NCBI RefSeq assembly: GCF_900604355.1
Contig: NZ_UWOE01000001.1
Span: 1,984,001-2,048,000 of the forward strand
Origin: Luxibacter massiliensis
Lineage (GTDB): Bacteria > Bacillota > Clostridia > Lachnospirales > Lachnospiraceae
Length of the DNA stretch: 64,000 nt
Direction of reading: 5' to 3'
Shown piece by piece: positions 39,778 to 48,098 of the stretch; position 1 is the first letter of the stretch, and each line of letters starts with the position of its first letter. A program made the position numbers and the translations under genes. The notes below the pieces were generated by a model, which saw only the letters and a list, made by a program, of their open reading frames with translations, was not told the origin of the DNA and ran no database searches.

Positions 39778-40476
39778 TTACTCATTAGTTTTTTTAATAT
39801 TTGTTTTCCTTCTCCAAACCACACTTACAGCCAGCAACACAGCCAGCCCCACTCCAAAGATGGCTCCGATCCTGGCCACCATATCAGCAAACAGCCCTTC
39901 AGGCAGCATCCGGATCATATAATCCTGCGCAGGGTCAAAAATCCACAGATCATTGGTAAAGAAAATCTCATGGAATTTTGTAAAGGCAGCTGTAAAGTCT
40001 CTGGAAAAAGCAAATGCCAGCAGCACGCCCGCCACTGCTGTCAGGGCCACCGCCGCCTGGAAGGCCCTGGGTATTACATATTTCCAATCCATTCTGCAGC
40101 CTGCCAGGGCCAAAAGGCAGATAAGCAGAACCACAAAGGCCCCCACCCTGAGCTTCAGGCCCCCCAGGAAAAGCGCCTGCACATCTGCCATATGCAGCCT
40201 GTCCTGCTCATTAAAAAAATCTTGTTCTTTTCCCTCCACAGTCGTGATTACCTCTAAAGCCTCCCGGTCCCCTTTCAGATAGGCCATCATCTCGTGGGTG
40301 ACGTACATCACATCCTCCATATTCATATCCAGTTCCGAGAGCACCCCATACTTTTCATATTCTTTTTGATAAAACCCGAAGTCGGCATACATAGCTGCCT
40401 GAAAACTTGTAATCAGAAGGATCACAACCACCGAAAGGGATAAAAGTATCCCGAATACCCACTGCAATTTTTTCAT
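39778..40476 (-). CDS. DUF1461/TIGR01906-family membrane protein
   Basis: This 232-residue protein starts with a hydrophobic helix and has an extracytoplasmic region with the family stretch YGVLSELDMNMEDVMYVTHEMMAYLKG and HMADVQALF. Three further helices follow, with FHEIFFTNDLWIFDPAQDYMIRMLPEGLF between them. This pattern is that of the TIGR01906/DUF1461 membrane proteins of Firmicutes; their function is unknown. The start at 40476 follows GAGGGG. The frame continues upstream to 40731 but without a ribosome site. It is divergent from the LysR gene. Confidence 0.85.
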   Translation of the reverse strand: MKKLQWVFGILLSLSVVVILLITSFQAAMYADFGFYQKEYEKYGVLSELDMNMEDVMYVTHEMMAYLKGDREALEVITTVEGKEQDFFNEQDRLHMADVQALFLGGLKLRVGAFVVLLICLLALAGCRMDWKYVIPRAFQAAVALTAVAGVLLAFAFSRDFTAAFTKFHEIFFTNDLWIFDPAQDYMIRMLPEGLFADMVARIGAIFGVGLAVLLAVSVVWRRKTNIKKTNE

Positions 40477-40672
40477 ATTTGTCCCCTCTCTTCCAAACAC
40501 AAAACCACCCGTGTTTAAAAGAGGCAAATCAACATAAAAAATGATCTGCTTACTTTTCCTTTCTTTCCTTAATCCAAATCCCCGTTTCCATATATTCCCG
40601 TGCGGTCCGTAAAAAAGTCGGATGGCCTTTAGAACGCAAGATGGGAATAGTTTTATTCTACCATAAACCTGA

Positions 40673-40701
40673 TTGTAATTCATCTTTAATTGCTTTATAA
40701 T
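40673..40701 (+). promoter_or_regulatory. Promoter of the LysR gene
   Basis: TTGTAA and a perfect TATAAT are separated by 17 bases, ending 28 bases before the ATG at 40730. Confidence 0.7.
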
Positions 40702-40729
40702 ACAAACATCACTTTTTAAGGGGACAATC

Positions 40730-41602
40730 ATGGATATAAACTATGAATTATATAAAGTATTTTATCATGTAGCCGCAACCTTGAGTTTTTCGGAAGCATC
40801 CAAACGGCTTTTTATTTCACAGTCAGCAGTCAGCCAGTCTATCAAAACACTGGAACGGAAACTGGACCAGGTTCTTTTTATACGGAGCACCAAAAGAGTC
40901 CAGCTTACGCCAGAGGGCGAAATTTTGCTGCGCCACATCGAGCCTGCCATGGATCTCATAAAACGAGGTGAAAGCCAGCTCCTGGATGCCTCCTCAACAG
41001 GAGGCCAGATCCGCATCGGGGCCAGCGATACTATCTGCCGTTATTTCCTGGTCCCTTATCTCGGGAGGTTCCATAAGGCCTTTCCAAATGCACATATAAA
41101 GGTAATTAACCAGACCTCTATCAAATGTGTAGAGCTGCTGGAAACCGGGCAGGTAGATTTAATCGTGGTCAATTATCCGAATAACTATCTGAGCAATGTT
41201 TCTTCTATAAAGAAAATTAAAACCTTCCGGGACGTCTTTATCGCCAACCATACTTTCCAGGCACTTAAGAATAAAAAGCTGACATATAAGCAGCTCTCCC
41301 AATATCCCATCCTCATGCTGGACCGCCACAGTACGACAAGCGAGTTCCTGCACCGCCTCTTTCAGCAGCACCAGCTTGATCTTGTCCCCGAGATAGAGCT
41401 TACAAGCAATGACCTGCTCATTGATATGGCCCGGATAGGGCTTGGGATTGCATTTATTCCTGACTACTGCCTCCTTGACAGTCCCAAAGACTTATTCATT
41501 GTCGAAACACAGGAGGAACTTCCTGCCCGGGATCTAGTAATTGCCTGTAATGAGCATATTCCCCTTTCCAGGACTGCTGCAGAATTTTTAAATTATTTTT
41601 AA
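40730..41602 (+). CDS. LysR-family transcriptional regulator
   Basis: This 290-residue protein starts with the LysR winged helix (residues 1-60, YKVFYHVAATLSFSEASKRLFISQSAVSQSIKTLERKLDQVLFIRSTKRVQLTPEGE). A periplasmic-binding-like effector domain follows (IRIGASDTICRYFLVPYLGRFHKAFPNAHI). Such regulators usually control a divergent neighbour, here the DUF1461 membrane protein gene across a 250-base gap. No metabolic gene is adjacent to suggest the ligand. AAGGGG lies before the ATG and a good promoter is visible. Confidence 0.92.
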   Translation: MDINYELYKVFYHVAATLSFSEASKRLFISQSAVSQSIKTLERKLDQVLFIRSTKRVQLTPEGEILLRHIEPAMDLIKRGESQLLDASSTGGQIRIGASDTICRYFLVPYLGRFHKAFPNAHIKVINQTSIKCVELLETGQVDLIVVNYPNNYLSNVSSIKKIKTFRDVFIANHTFQALKNKKLTYKQLSQYPILMLDRHSTTSEFLHRLFQQHQLDLVPEIELTSNDLLIDMARIGLGIAFIPDYCLLDSPKDLFIVETQEELPARDLVIACNEHIPLSRTAAEFLNYF

Positions 41603-41646
41603 TCTTCTTACTAAAATCTGGGGCCAGTATATTTCCAGGATGGATA

Positions 41647-44034
41647 TCATATAGGAAGCTCTCCTGCGCTGGATTCATCCCAGAATTCTTCCAGTTGGCC
41701 CCTCAGTGTCTCCAGCTGGCAGACCTTGTATCCACTCCATTCCCTGGGAAAAATCTCCTGGTACTGCCTGCCCATAAAACGTTCATCCAGGAGTACAATA
41801 ATCCCTCTGTCATACTCTGTCCTGATGACCCGCCCCGCAGACTGCAGCACTTTGTTCATCCCCGGATAGAGATAGGCATAGTCAAATCCCTTCATCCCTC
41901 TGCTGTCAAAGTACTGTTTCACTATCTCCCGGTCATTACAGACTTGTGGAAGTCCGGTGCCCGCAATCACGGCTCCGATCAGCCGGTCCTTTGCCAAGTC
42001 AATGCCCTCTGAAAAAACGCCTCCCATGACACAGAACCCTACCAGGCTGTTTTGGCGCTCCTCCTCAAAATTCTCCAGAAATATCTCCCTGGCTTCCTCA
42101 TTCATATACTGGGACTGGACTATACATTCTATGTCCCCTACATCCCCGGCAGCCTTCTGAAAATATTCATATACATCCTCCATAAGACGGTAGGAGGGAA
42201 AGAAAACCATATAGTTCCCTTTCCTGGCTTCCACAACTAAAAGAATATATCTGGAAAACTTTTCATACATGGTGCGCCCCCGCCTGGTATACTTAGTACT
42301 GACATCATTTCCCAACAAAAGCAGCCGGTTTTGGGCCGGAAATGAAGATTTCGCATATACGGCATAATCATCGTCCTGTGCACTGAGCAGATTTTTATAA
42401 TAGTGGATAGGCAGCAGCGTGGCAGAAAAAAATATGGTGCTGTTCCCCTGATCTAAGTAAGACTTTAAGTTCACCGACGGATTCACGCAGAGAAGCCGCA
42501 CTTTAAACCTCCCATCTCCCTCCAGCTCTGTATAAACCATATAATTTTCGTCCAGAATATCGTGGATATTCAAAAAATCCCGCACCCCAAAATAAAACCC
42601 AAGCACTGCCTCCCTCTTCTCCTCATCCTGCACTTCCTCCAAATATTCTTCGGTTTTTGACATAACATTAATTAATTTTAAGGCCACATGGGACACACTG
42701 TCTAAAACCTGGTAATTCTCACATTCCCTTTTCAGGGAGAGGAGCTGCTTATTGCATTCTTCAAGGCATTTCGCCAGGCCGGGGGAATCGGATCTGACAA
42801 GCCGCTTTATCTCCAGCACATCTTCTTTATATAGAGAGGCACTGTACATCTGCCTTCCCCGCTCTACCAGATTATGGGCCTCGTCAATCAGGAACAAGTA
42901 CTCTCCCCTGCCTCCTTCAGAGAAAAATCTTCTCAAATGTGCATTTGGGTCAAATACATAATTATAATCACAGATAACGGCATCCGACCAGAGGGCCACG
43001 TCCAGCGCCATCTCGTAAGGGCAGACCTGGTATTTCCTGGCCTGCTTTACTAATGCCTCCCGGCCCATGTCATCCGTGTGGGTGATCATGTCAAAGACAG
43101 CTTCATTGACCCTGTCATAATGCCCTTTCGCAAAGGGGCAGCTATCCGGGTTACATAGCGTCTCTTCTAAAAAGCAGATCTTTTCCTTAGCCGTCAGGGT
43201 AATGACTTTGAAACAGAGTTTCTGCTTCTTCAGAATCTGGAATGCCTGCTCTGCCACTGTCCTCGTAATTGTCCTGGCAGTCAGATAAAAGAGTCCCTCC
43301 CCTAAACCTTCCCCCACGGCCCTCACCGCGGGAAAAAGGGTTGCCATGGTTTTGCCCGCACCAGTTGGAGCCTGGATAAAAAGTTTCTTCTTTCTGAGGA
43401 TTGTCTTATAAACAGAGGCAACCAGCTCCCTCTGCCCCTCTCTATATTCAAAAGGGAACTGTACTTCTCTGATAGATGCATCCCTCTTCTTCCGCCACTG
43501 GATCTGAAAACGGGCCCATTTTTCATAACTATTTATGAGGGATACAAACCACTCTTTTAACTCTCCATAGGACAACTTAAAGAGGAATCTTTTCAACTCC
43601 TCAGTCTCCATCTGGCAGTATGTCATCTGGACATTGATTTCTTTCAGGCCATTTTGTTCTGCATAGATATAAGCATAACATTTGGCCTGTGCAAGATGAA
43701 CCGCATTAGGTTCCTCCATATGCTCCAGTCCCCGAAGGGTCCCTTTAATTTCATCAATTGTGGTGCCTTCTTCATCTTCTATGACGCCATCTGCCCTTCC
43801 CTCCACCTGGATAATAAATTCACTGCATGGCATCTGAATCTTCATAAAAACTTCAGCACAATAAGCAGAACCCATCCGCCTCTGGATCCTGCGGTGAATT
43901 CTGCTCCCCTGGTGCATGGCATCCATATCCATGGCACCCGCCCTTCTGTTGTCTATATCCCCACTTTGGAGGATAAATTCTACCAGATTCCTGACAGATA
44001 TCCGTATTACTTCTTTTTCTTCCATATGTGTCAT
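41647..44034 (-). CDS. PD-(D/E)XK nuclease - XPD/DinG-type helicase fusion
   Basis: In this 795-residue protein the first 180 residues look like a Cas4/PD-(D/E)XK nuclease domain, with VEGRADGVIEDEEGTTIDEIKGT giving the D...E-x-K core and a later QAKCYAYIY helix. A superfamily 2 helicase follows: Walker A APTGAGKTM, an iron-sulfur region with four Cys (ETLCNPDSCPF ... YQVCPYEM), DEAH box (LIDEAHNLVERGR) and the C-terminal motifs GVFSEGIDL and QSAGRVIRTEYDRG. The layout matches bacterial DinG/XPD-like DNA repair helicases with an N-terminal nuclease. No ribosome site is clear; starts at 44034 or 44025 are equally possible. Confidence 0.88.
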   Translation of the reverse strand: MTHMEEKEVIRISVRNLVEFILQSGDIDNRRAGAMDMDAMHQGSRIHRRIQRRMGSAYCAEVFMKIQMPCSEFIIQVEGRADGVIEDEEGTTIDEIKGTLRGLEHMEEPNAVHLAQAKCYAYIYAEQNGLKEINVQMTYCQMETEELKRFLFKLSYGELKEWFVSLINSYEKWARFQIQWRKKRDASIREVQFPFEYREGQRELVASVYKTILRKKKLFIQAPTGAGKTMATLFPAVRAVGEGLGEGLFYLTARTITRTVAEQAFQILKKQKLCFKVITLTAKEKICFLEETLCNPDSCPFAKGHYDRVNEAVFDMITHTDDMGREALVKQARKYQVCPYEMALDVALWSDAVICDYNYVFDPNAHLRRFFSEGGRGEYLFLIDEAHNLVERGRQMYSASLYKEDVLEIKRLVRSDSPGLAKCLEECNKQLLSLKRECENYQVLDSVSHVALKLINVMSKTEEYLEEVQDEEKREAVLGFYFGVRDFLNIHDILDENYMVYTELEGDGRFKVRLLCVNPSVNLKSYLDQGNSTIFFSATLLPIHYYKNLLSAQDDDYAVYAKSSFPAQNRLLLLGNDVSTKYTRRGRTMYEKFSRYILLVVEARKGNYMVFFPSYRLMEDVYEYFQKAAGDVGDIECIVQSQYMNEEAREIFLENFEEERQNSLVGFCVMGGVFSEGIDLAKDRLIGAVIAGTGLPQVCNDREIVKQYFDSRGMKGFDYAYLYPGMNKVLQSAGRVIRTEYDRGIIVLLDERFMGRQYQEIFPREWSGYKVCQLETLRGQLEEFWDESSAGELPI

Positions 44035-44064
44035 TATACCCTGGCAGCCGGAAAAACGCCACTC

Positions 44065-44946
44065 TTAAATTAACACTGTGAACTGGATATAATTCTCCCC
44101 TTCAATCTCCTCCTGGCCTACGGTAATTTCCCCACCGGCCTTCTCAGCAAGGGATTTTGCCCTGTACAGTCCCAGTCCCCTCCCCTGGAAGCCATGATCC
44201 TTGGTAGAATAGCCTTTTTCAAAGAAGCGCCCAATCTCCTCAAAAGAAACTCTGCTATGCCTGTTCAGTATCTGAAAATACAGATGGTCCTGCCTAGAAT
44301 CCAGAATCATGCGTACTTTACCCCGGCCCGCCAAAGTCTGGGACATATCCCCGCTGCTGTCCAGACAAGCCTCATATGCATTGTCCACCAGCACTCCCAC
44401 AATCTCTATCAGGCTGTGCTCGGAAACTCTGGATATAATCTCCCTATTTAAAACCTGGATCTGTGTGTCTGCCTGCTCCCCCATGCCCACGATCTTACTG
44501 TACAAAAAGCCGGCCAGTACTTTGTCGCTGATCCTCAGCAGCGGCAGATACTGATTCATGCCTTCGTGCCGGACTTCCCTGATATATGCAGACTGCTGTC
44601 TGACCAGCCCTTCATAAGAATCTACAGTCAGATGCATGTTCAATATAGCATTGAGATGGTTATCGAACTCATGCTGTTTTGCACGTATTTCTTTAACCAA
44701 CTCCTCAAGAGGATGGATATAGAGCCGGTACATTTTCAGCTCGTTCTCCTGCTCCTTTATAATATCGCTGTTCACCTTCCAGTCAATTGTGCCCCATATG
44801 ATGACTGCCAGAAACAACAGAAACACAATCATCATCTTCACATCCAGAGTCCCGCTGACTTTCAGGTCAATGGCTAGATATACAGCTATCACAAGAGACA
44901 GGAAACAAAAGATCCTGTACAATGCCCTCCTGACCGATTTATCCAT
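44065..44946 (-). CDS. GHKL (AgrC-like) sensor histidine kinase
   Basis: This 293-residue membrane kinase has two hydrophobic helices (about 10-28 and 37-53). The dimerisation helix carries the His in IRAKQHEFDNHLNAILNMHL (H-x-F-x-N-H pattern typical of AgrC/CitA-like kinases). The HATPase domain shows VGVLVDNAYEACLD, YSTKDHGFQGRGLGLYRAKSLAEKAGG and IQFTVLI. AgrC has more helices, so this sensor is a shortened relative with little outside the membrane. It overlaps the LytTR regulator gene by eight bases. No AgrB protease or AgrD peptide gene is nearby. Confidence 0.88.
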   Translation of the reverse strand: MDKSVRRALYRIFCFLSLVIAVYLAIDLKVSGTLDVKMMIVFLLFLAVIIWGTIDWKVNSDIIKEQENELKMYRLYIHPLEELVKEIRAKQHEFDNHLNAILNMHLTVDSYEGLVRQQSAYIREVRHEGMNQYLPLLRISDKVLAGFLYSKIVGMGEQADTQIQVLNREIISRVSEHSLIEIVGVLVDNAYEACLDSSGDMSQTLAGRGKVRMILDSRQDHLYFQILNRHSRVSFEEIGRFFEKGYSTKDHGFQGRGLGLYRAKSLAEKAGGEITVGQEEIEGENYIQFTVLI

Positions 44947-45661
44947 TCAAAAGCCTCCTGACCTCCCCTTTATAAGTAACGCCAATATCAATCTTCTCCT
45001 CATACCCCTCTGCCTGTATCATCTGGTTTACCATGTCATAATATATTACATAATTTTTATTGATTACATACATTCTATGGCATTGAAAAAATTCCTGCTT
45101 TGGCAGCCTGTCCAGCAGCTGCCGTATAGACAAATAAGGCACATTCATCTGCTCCTGGCGCATGCAGATGCATACGCCCCGGGGAATAGCCCGTATAAAT
45201 ACAATGTCCTCACAGAATATTTTATAGTTAATACCATCTTTTTTCACAACAATGTACGGTTTCTCCTCCGCCCTGGCATGGGCAAGCACCTTTCTTGTGA
45301 CTGCCTCCACTTCCCCGGCCTCATAAGGCTTCAGTATATATTGGTAACAATGAACTTTCCTATAGGCATCCATTTCCAGTGAGGCAACAGAAGTCAGCAT
45401 CACAATAGGAGTAAATTCATACTCATCAATACGGCGCACCTCCTCAGCAAATACCAGTCCTGATGCATCCTCTGCCTGACATATATTCAGGTTTACATCC
45501 AGTAAAAACAAGTCGAAAGTAGTCGTGCCATTTAAAAGCAGCCTGGCTTCTGCCAGGCTTTCCGCTTCTTTCACCGCCACATGGCCGGATATGGCACAGA
45601 GCATACTTACCAGCGCTTCTCTGCTGGCCCTGTCATCTTCCAATACTAATATTTCTGCCAT
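44939..45661 (-). CDS. LytTR-family response regulator
   Basis: This 240-residue protein has a receiver domain with acidic pocket (VLEDDRAS), phospho-Asp in LFLLDVNL, Thr/Ser in VMLTSVAS and Lys in YILKPYE. A LytTR DNA-binding domain follows (INYKIFCEDIVFIRAIPRGVCICM ... FFQCHRMYVINKNYV). LytTR regulators control virulence, bacteriocin or cell-wall genes through paired direct repeats. GGAG seven bases upstream sets the start at 45661; a longer frame to 45694 is not excluded. It is paired with the GHKL kinase. Confidence 0.92.
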   Translation of the reverse strand: MAEILVLEDDRASREALVSMLCAISGHVAVKEAESLAEARLLLNGTTTFDLFLLDVNLNICQAEDASGLVFAEEVRRIDEYEFTPIVMLTSVASLEMDAYRKVHCYQYILKPYEAGEVEAVTRKVLAHARAEEKPYIVVKKDGINYKIFCEDIVFIRAIPRGVCICMRQEQMNVPYLSIRQLLDRLPKQEFFQCHRMYVINKNYVIYYDMVNQMIQAEGYEEKIDIGVTYKGEVRRLLNG

Positions 45662-45702
45662 AATCTGCTCCATCTGCCTGCCAATGCTTGGCATTTTCTT
45701 TC

Positions 45703-46635
45703 TTATTCGTGGGTTTCATGACGGGCAACTTCTGCAATCGTCTTGGTCAGTCCGGCAATTGACTGAAGCTCGGACGGGATGATGATCTTCGTGGCCTTGC
45801 CGTCAGCCGCCTTTGCAAATGCCTCAAGGCTCTTGATTGTGAGCACTGCCTCATCCGCGCCGGCCTCCTTGATAAACTCAATACCCTCGGCGGTTGCCCT
45901 CTGTACAGACCGTATGGCCTCCGCCTGTCCTTCAGCTTCCTTAATCCGTCTCTGTTTCTCGGCCTCTGCCTTTAAAATGGCTGCCTGTTTGGATGCCTCG
46001 GCTTCCAGGATTACAGACTCTTTCTCGCCTTCTGCAACAAGGATGGTAGACTTTTTCTCACCCTCTGCCCTCAAAATTGCCTCTCTTCGTTCCCGCTCTG
46101 CTTTCATCTGTTTCTCCATAGCATCCTGAATGGCTTTTGGAGGCATAATATTTTTCAGCTCCACACGGTTCACCTTGATTCCCCAGGGATCTGTTGCAAT
46201 ATCAAGGGAAGTCCTCATCTTAGAGTTGATGGTCTCCCTGGATGTAAGGGTCTCATCTAATTCCAGGTCACCAATAATATTACGCAGCGTCGTAGCCGTC
46301 AGATTCTCAATAGCAGAAAGGGGGCGTTCCACGCCATATGCATACTGCTTTGGGTCTGTTATCTGGAAAAATACAACTGTGTCAATCTGCATGGTTACAT
46401 TGTCCTTAGTGATCACTGCCTGTGGCTCAAAATCTACAACCTGCTCCTTCAATGACACCTTTTTGGCAACCTTGTCAATCAGCGGAATCTTAAAGTGCAG
46501 TCCCACACCCCAGGTGTCCTTATACCCACCAAGCCTCTCCAGTATATATGCATGTGCCTGTGGCACGATCCTGATATTTGAAACTAGGATCAAAAGTATA
46601 ATTATCAAAAGCGTAAACCCTATCCAAAGTCCCAT
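45703..46635 (-). CDS. SPFH/stomatin-family protein (QmcA-like)
   Basis: This 310-residue protein has one N-terminal membrane helix (IGFTLLIIILLILVSNIRIVPQ). The SPFH band follows (residues about 25-180, RLGGYKDTWGVGLHFKIPLIDKV ... TLRNIIGDLELDETLTSRETIN). A long Ala/Glu-rich coiled coil comes next (AEGEKKSTILVAEGEKESVILEAEASKQAAILKAEAEK). Such proteins form membrane microdomains or regulate proteases. It is encoded directly after a NfeD protein (two bases apart), the standard pairing for this family. Confidence 0.94.
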   Translation of the reverse strand: MGLWIGFTLLIIILLILVSNIRIVPQAHAYILERLGGYKDTWGVGLHFKIPLIDKVAKKVSLKEQVVDFEPQAVITKDNVTMQIDTVVFFQITDPKQYAYGVERPLSAIENLTATTLRNIIGDLELDETLTSRETINSKMRTSLDIATDPWGIKVNRVELKNIMPPKAIQDAMEKQMKAERERREAILRAEGEKKSTILVAEGEKESVILEAEASKQAAILKAEAEKQRRIKEAEGQAEAIRSVQRATAEGIEFIKEAGADEAVLTIKSLEAFAKAADGKATKIIIPSELQSIAGLTKTIAEVARHETHE

Positions 46636-46637
46636 TT

Positions 46638-47081
46638 TTATTCCTCCTCATACTTCTTTACTATCAGCTTTACACCGGATATACTGACTACCTTTGCCAG
46701 CGCTCCCGGCTCCAATGTCTCCTCATCACTTTCGGCCCTTGCCGTCCATTCCAGTCCGTTGACAACCGCCGTCCCTGTCTGGGCCAGATTATCCACTGTC
46801 TCTGTAACCCTGACGACCTTACCGATCACCCCCTCATAATTCGTCTTCTCATGGTGGGAGTTTATGTATTTTACCGCAAAAGGCCGGGTAAAAAACAACA
46901 GTAAGAATGAGACTATAAAAAATGCTCCTATCTGCCATACAAGGTTCAGCCCTGCAATGTTCAAAAGCAATGCCGCCAGTGCACCGCCAGCCAGCCAGAC
47001 CGATGTCAGCCCGACTGTAATAATTTCAACGACCAGAAAAACAATCAGCAGTCCAAGCCATACAAAAGCTTCTCTCTCCAT
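46638..47081 (-). CDS. NfeD family membrane protein
   Basis: This 147-residue protein has three hydrophobic helices (about 5-75), and the C-terminal OB-fold (NfeD soluble domain) reads GVIGKVVRVTETVDNLAQTGTAVVNGLEWTARAE. NfeD partners SPFH proteins and is thought to help build or control membrane assemblies; the short form here lacks the ClpP-like protease domain. GGGAG before 47081 sets the start; the longer frame to 47120 is unlikely. Confidence 0.92.
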   Translation of the reverse strand: MEREAFVWLGLLIVFLVVEIITVGLTSVWLAGGALAALLLNIAGLNLVWQIGAFFIVSFLLLFFTRPFAVKYINSHHEKTNYEGVIGKVVRVTETVDNLAQTGTAVVNGLEWTARAESDEETLEPGALAKVVSISGVKLIVKKYEEE

Positions 47082-47224
47082 TTTTCTCCCTTCTCTCGAT
47101 TTTAATTTCACCAGGTGCACCTTGCAGAAACAATGTCTGCCAATGCAGGGGGCCCGGGTGGCTTTTAAGCCAACAAAGGGGCGTCCTTTGCCTCCGTCTG
47201 CCGCCTCCCCCCCTCTGATGATAT

Positions 47225-48085
47225 TTATATGTTAATCTGGTTTTGCTTATTATACAATACTTTTTGCGTGAATGCAGCGTTTTCCTGCTTCAGTGAAATC
47301 CCGGGCCCTATAGACTGCCGGCAAGCCGTAAATTCTGTCATATCCTCCCTGAAACGAATGGGGAGATGGGACCTTTGGAGGGCAGGGTTCTCTCTCTCCT
47401 GAATGGAAATGGCACTTAAGAACCCTTTCCACATACGTTCAAACTCACATTCCTTCTCAGATACTTTTTCTGCTGCGTTTACATCTAATTCCCCGCCAGT
47501 GATCAATATCCATCCTTTTTTGGCCTGGTGGACAAGGAACATCCTGTGTGTTTTATCATATATCATCCAATTCTCCAAAGGCAGCCTGTCAGCGAAATGG
47601 TCTGCTATACATGTCAGTACCTGTCCCTTGGGAGTAATCTCTGACAGCAGGACTCTATTCTCAAGCTCTCTGAACCTGATGAATTCAGTAAATAGATGGG
47701 CCTCATTTATCACACTGCGGCTAAGCTCAAATACTTTCGCCACATGGGGGTTGCTTAAATGCTCCATAATCCTGCGGCTGTTATGGATCTTCCTTGATGC
47801 AAGCATGGCCTGGTATACTGCATCCGCCTTCATGGCATCATCAGCCAGGAGCGCGTGATAAATATCTTTGTATACGCCGCTGCCAAGATTCTTCTTAATC
47901 AGGCGTTCCACTGCAGAGGATTTCCGCCCCTCTTCCCGCACCTCATGGTATTCGCAGAATAGTTGGGGCGCTGCCATGCCGCTCAGTGCAATCCCAGCAT
48001 CGCCGTCCCTGTTTTCCTTCCATGCATCATAAATCGCTGAAAAAATCCCTGTCACTGTATCACTGCAGATATAGATCTGTCTCAT
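47225..48085 (-). CDS. TIGR03915-type putative DNA metabolism protein (DUF4130)
   Basis: This 286-residue soluble protein starts QIYICSDTVTGIFSAIYDAWKENR and contains GVYKDIYHALLADDAMKADAVYQAMLAS, REL-ENRVLLSEITPKGQVL and PLENWMIYDKTHRMFLVHQ. This is the profile of the TIGR03915/DUF4130 family, always found beside the radical SAM protein encoded next to it. Some family members are fused to a uracil-DNA-glycosylase-like domain, which suggests nucleic acid repair or modification; the chemistry is unknown. AAGGAACA precedes the start at 48085. It lies 13 bases after the radical SAM gene. Confidence 0.85.
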   Translation of the reverse strand: MRQIYICSDTVTGIFSAIYDAWKENRDGDAGIALSGMAAPQLFCEYHEVREEGRKSSAVERLIKKNLGSGVYKDIYHALLADDAMKADAVYQAMLASRKIHNSRRIMEHLSNPHVAKVFELSRSVINEAHLFTEFIRFRELENRVLLSEITPKGQVLTCIADHFADRLPLENWMIYDKTHRMFLVHQAKKGWILITGGELDVNAAEKVSEKECEFERMWKGFLSAISIQERENPALQRSHLPIRFREDMTEFTACRQSIGPGISLKQENAAFTQKVLYNKQNQINI

Positions 48086-48098
48086 AGTGTTCCTTCTT

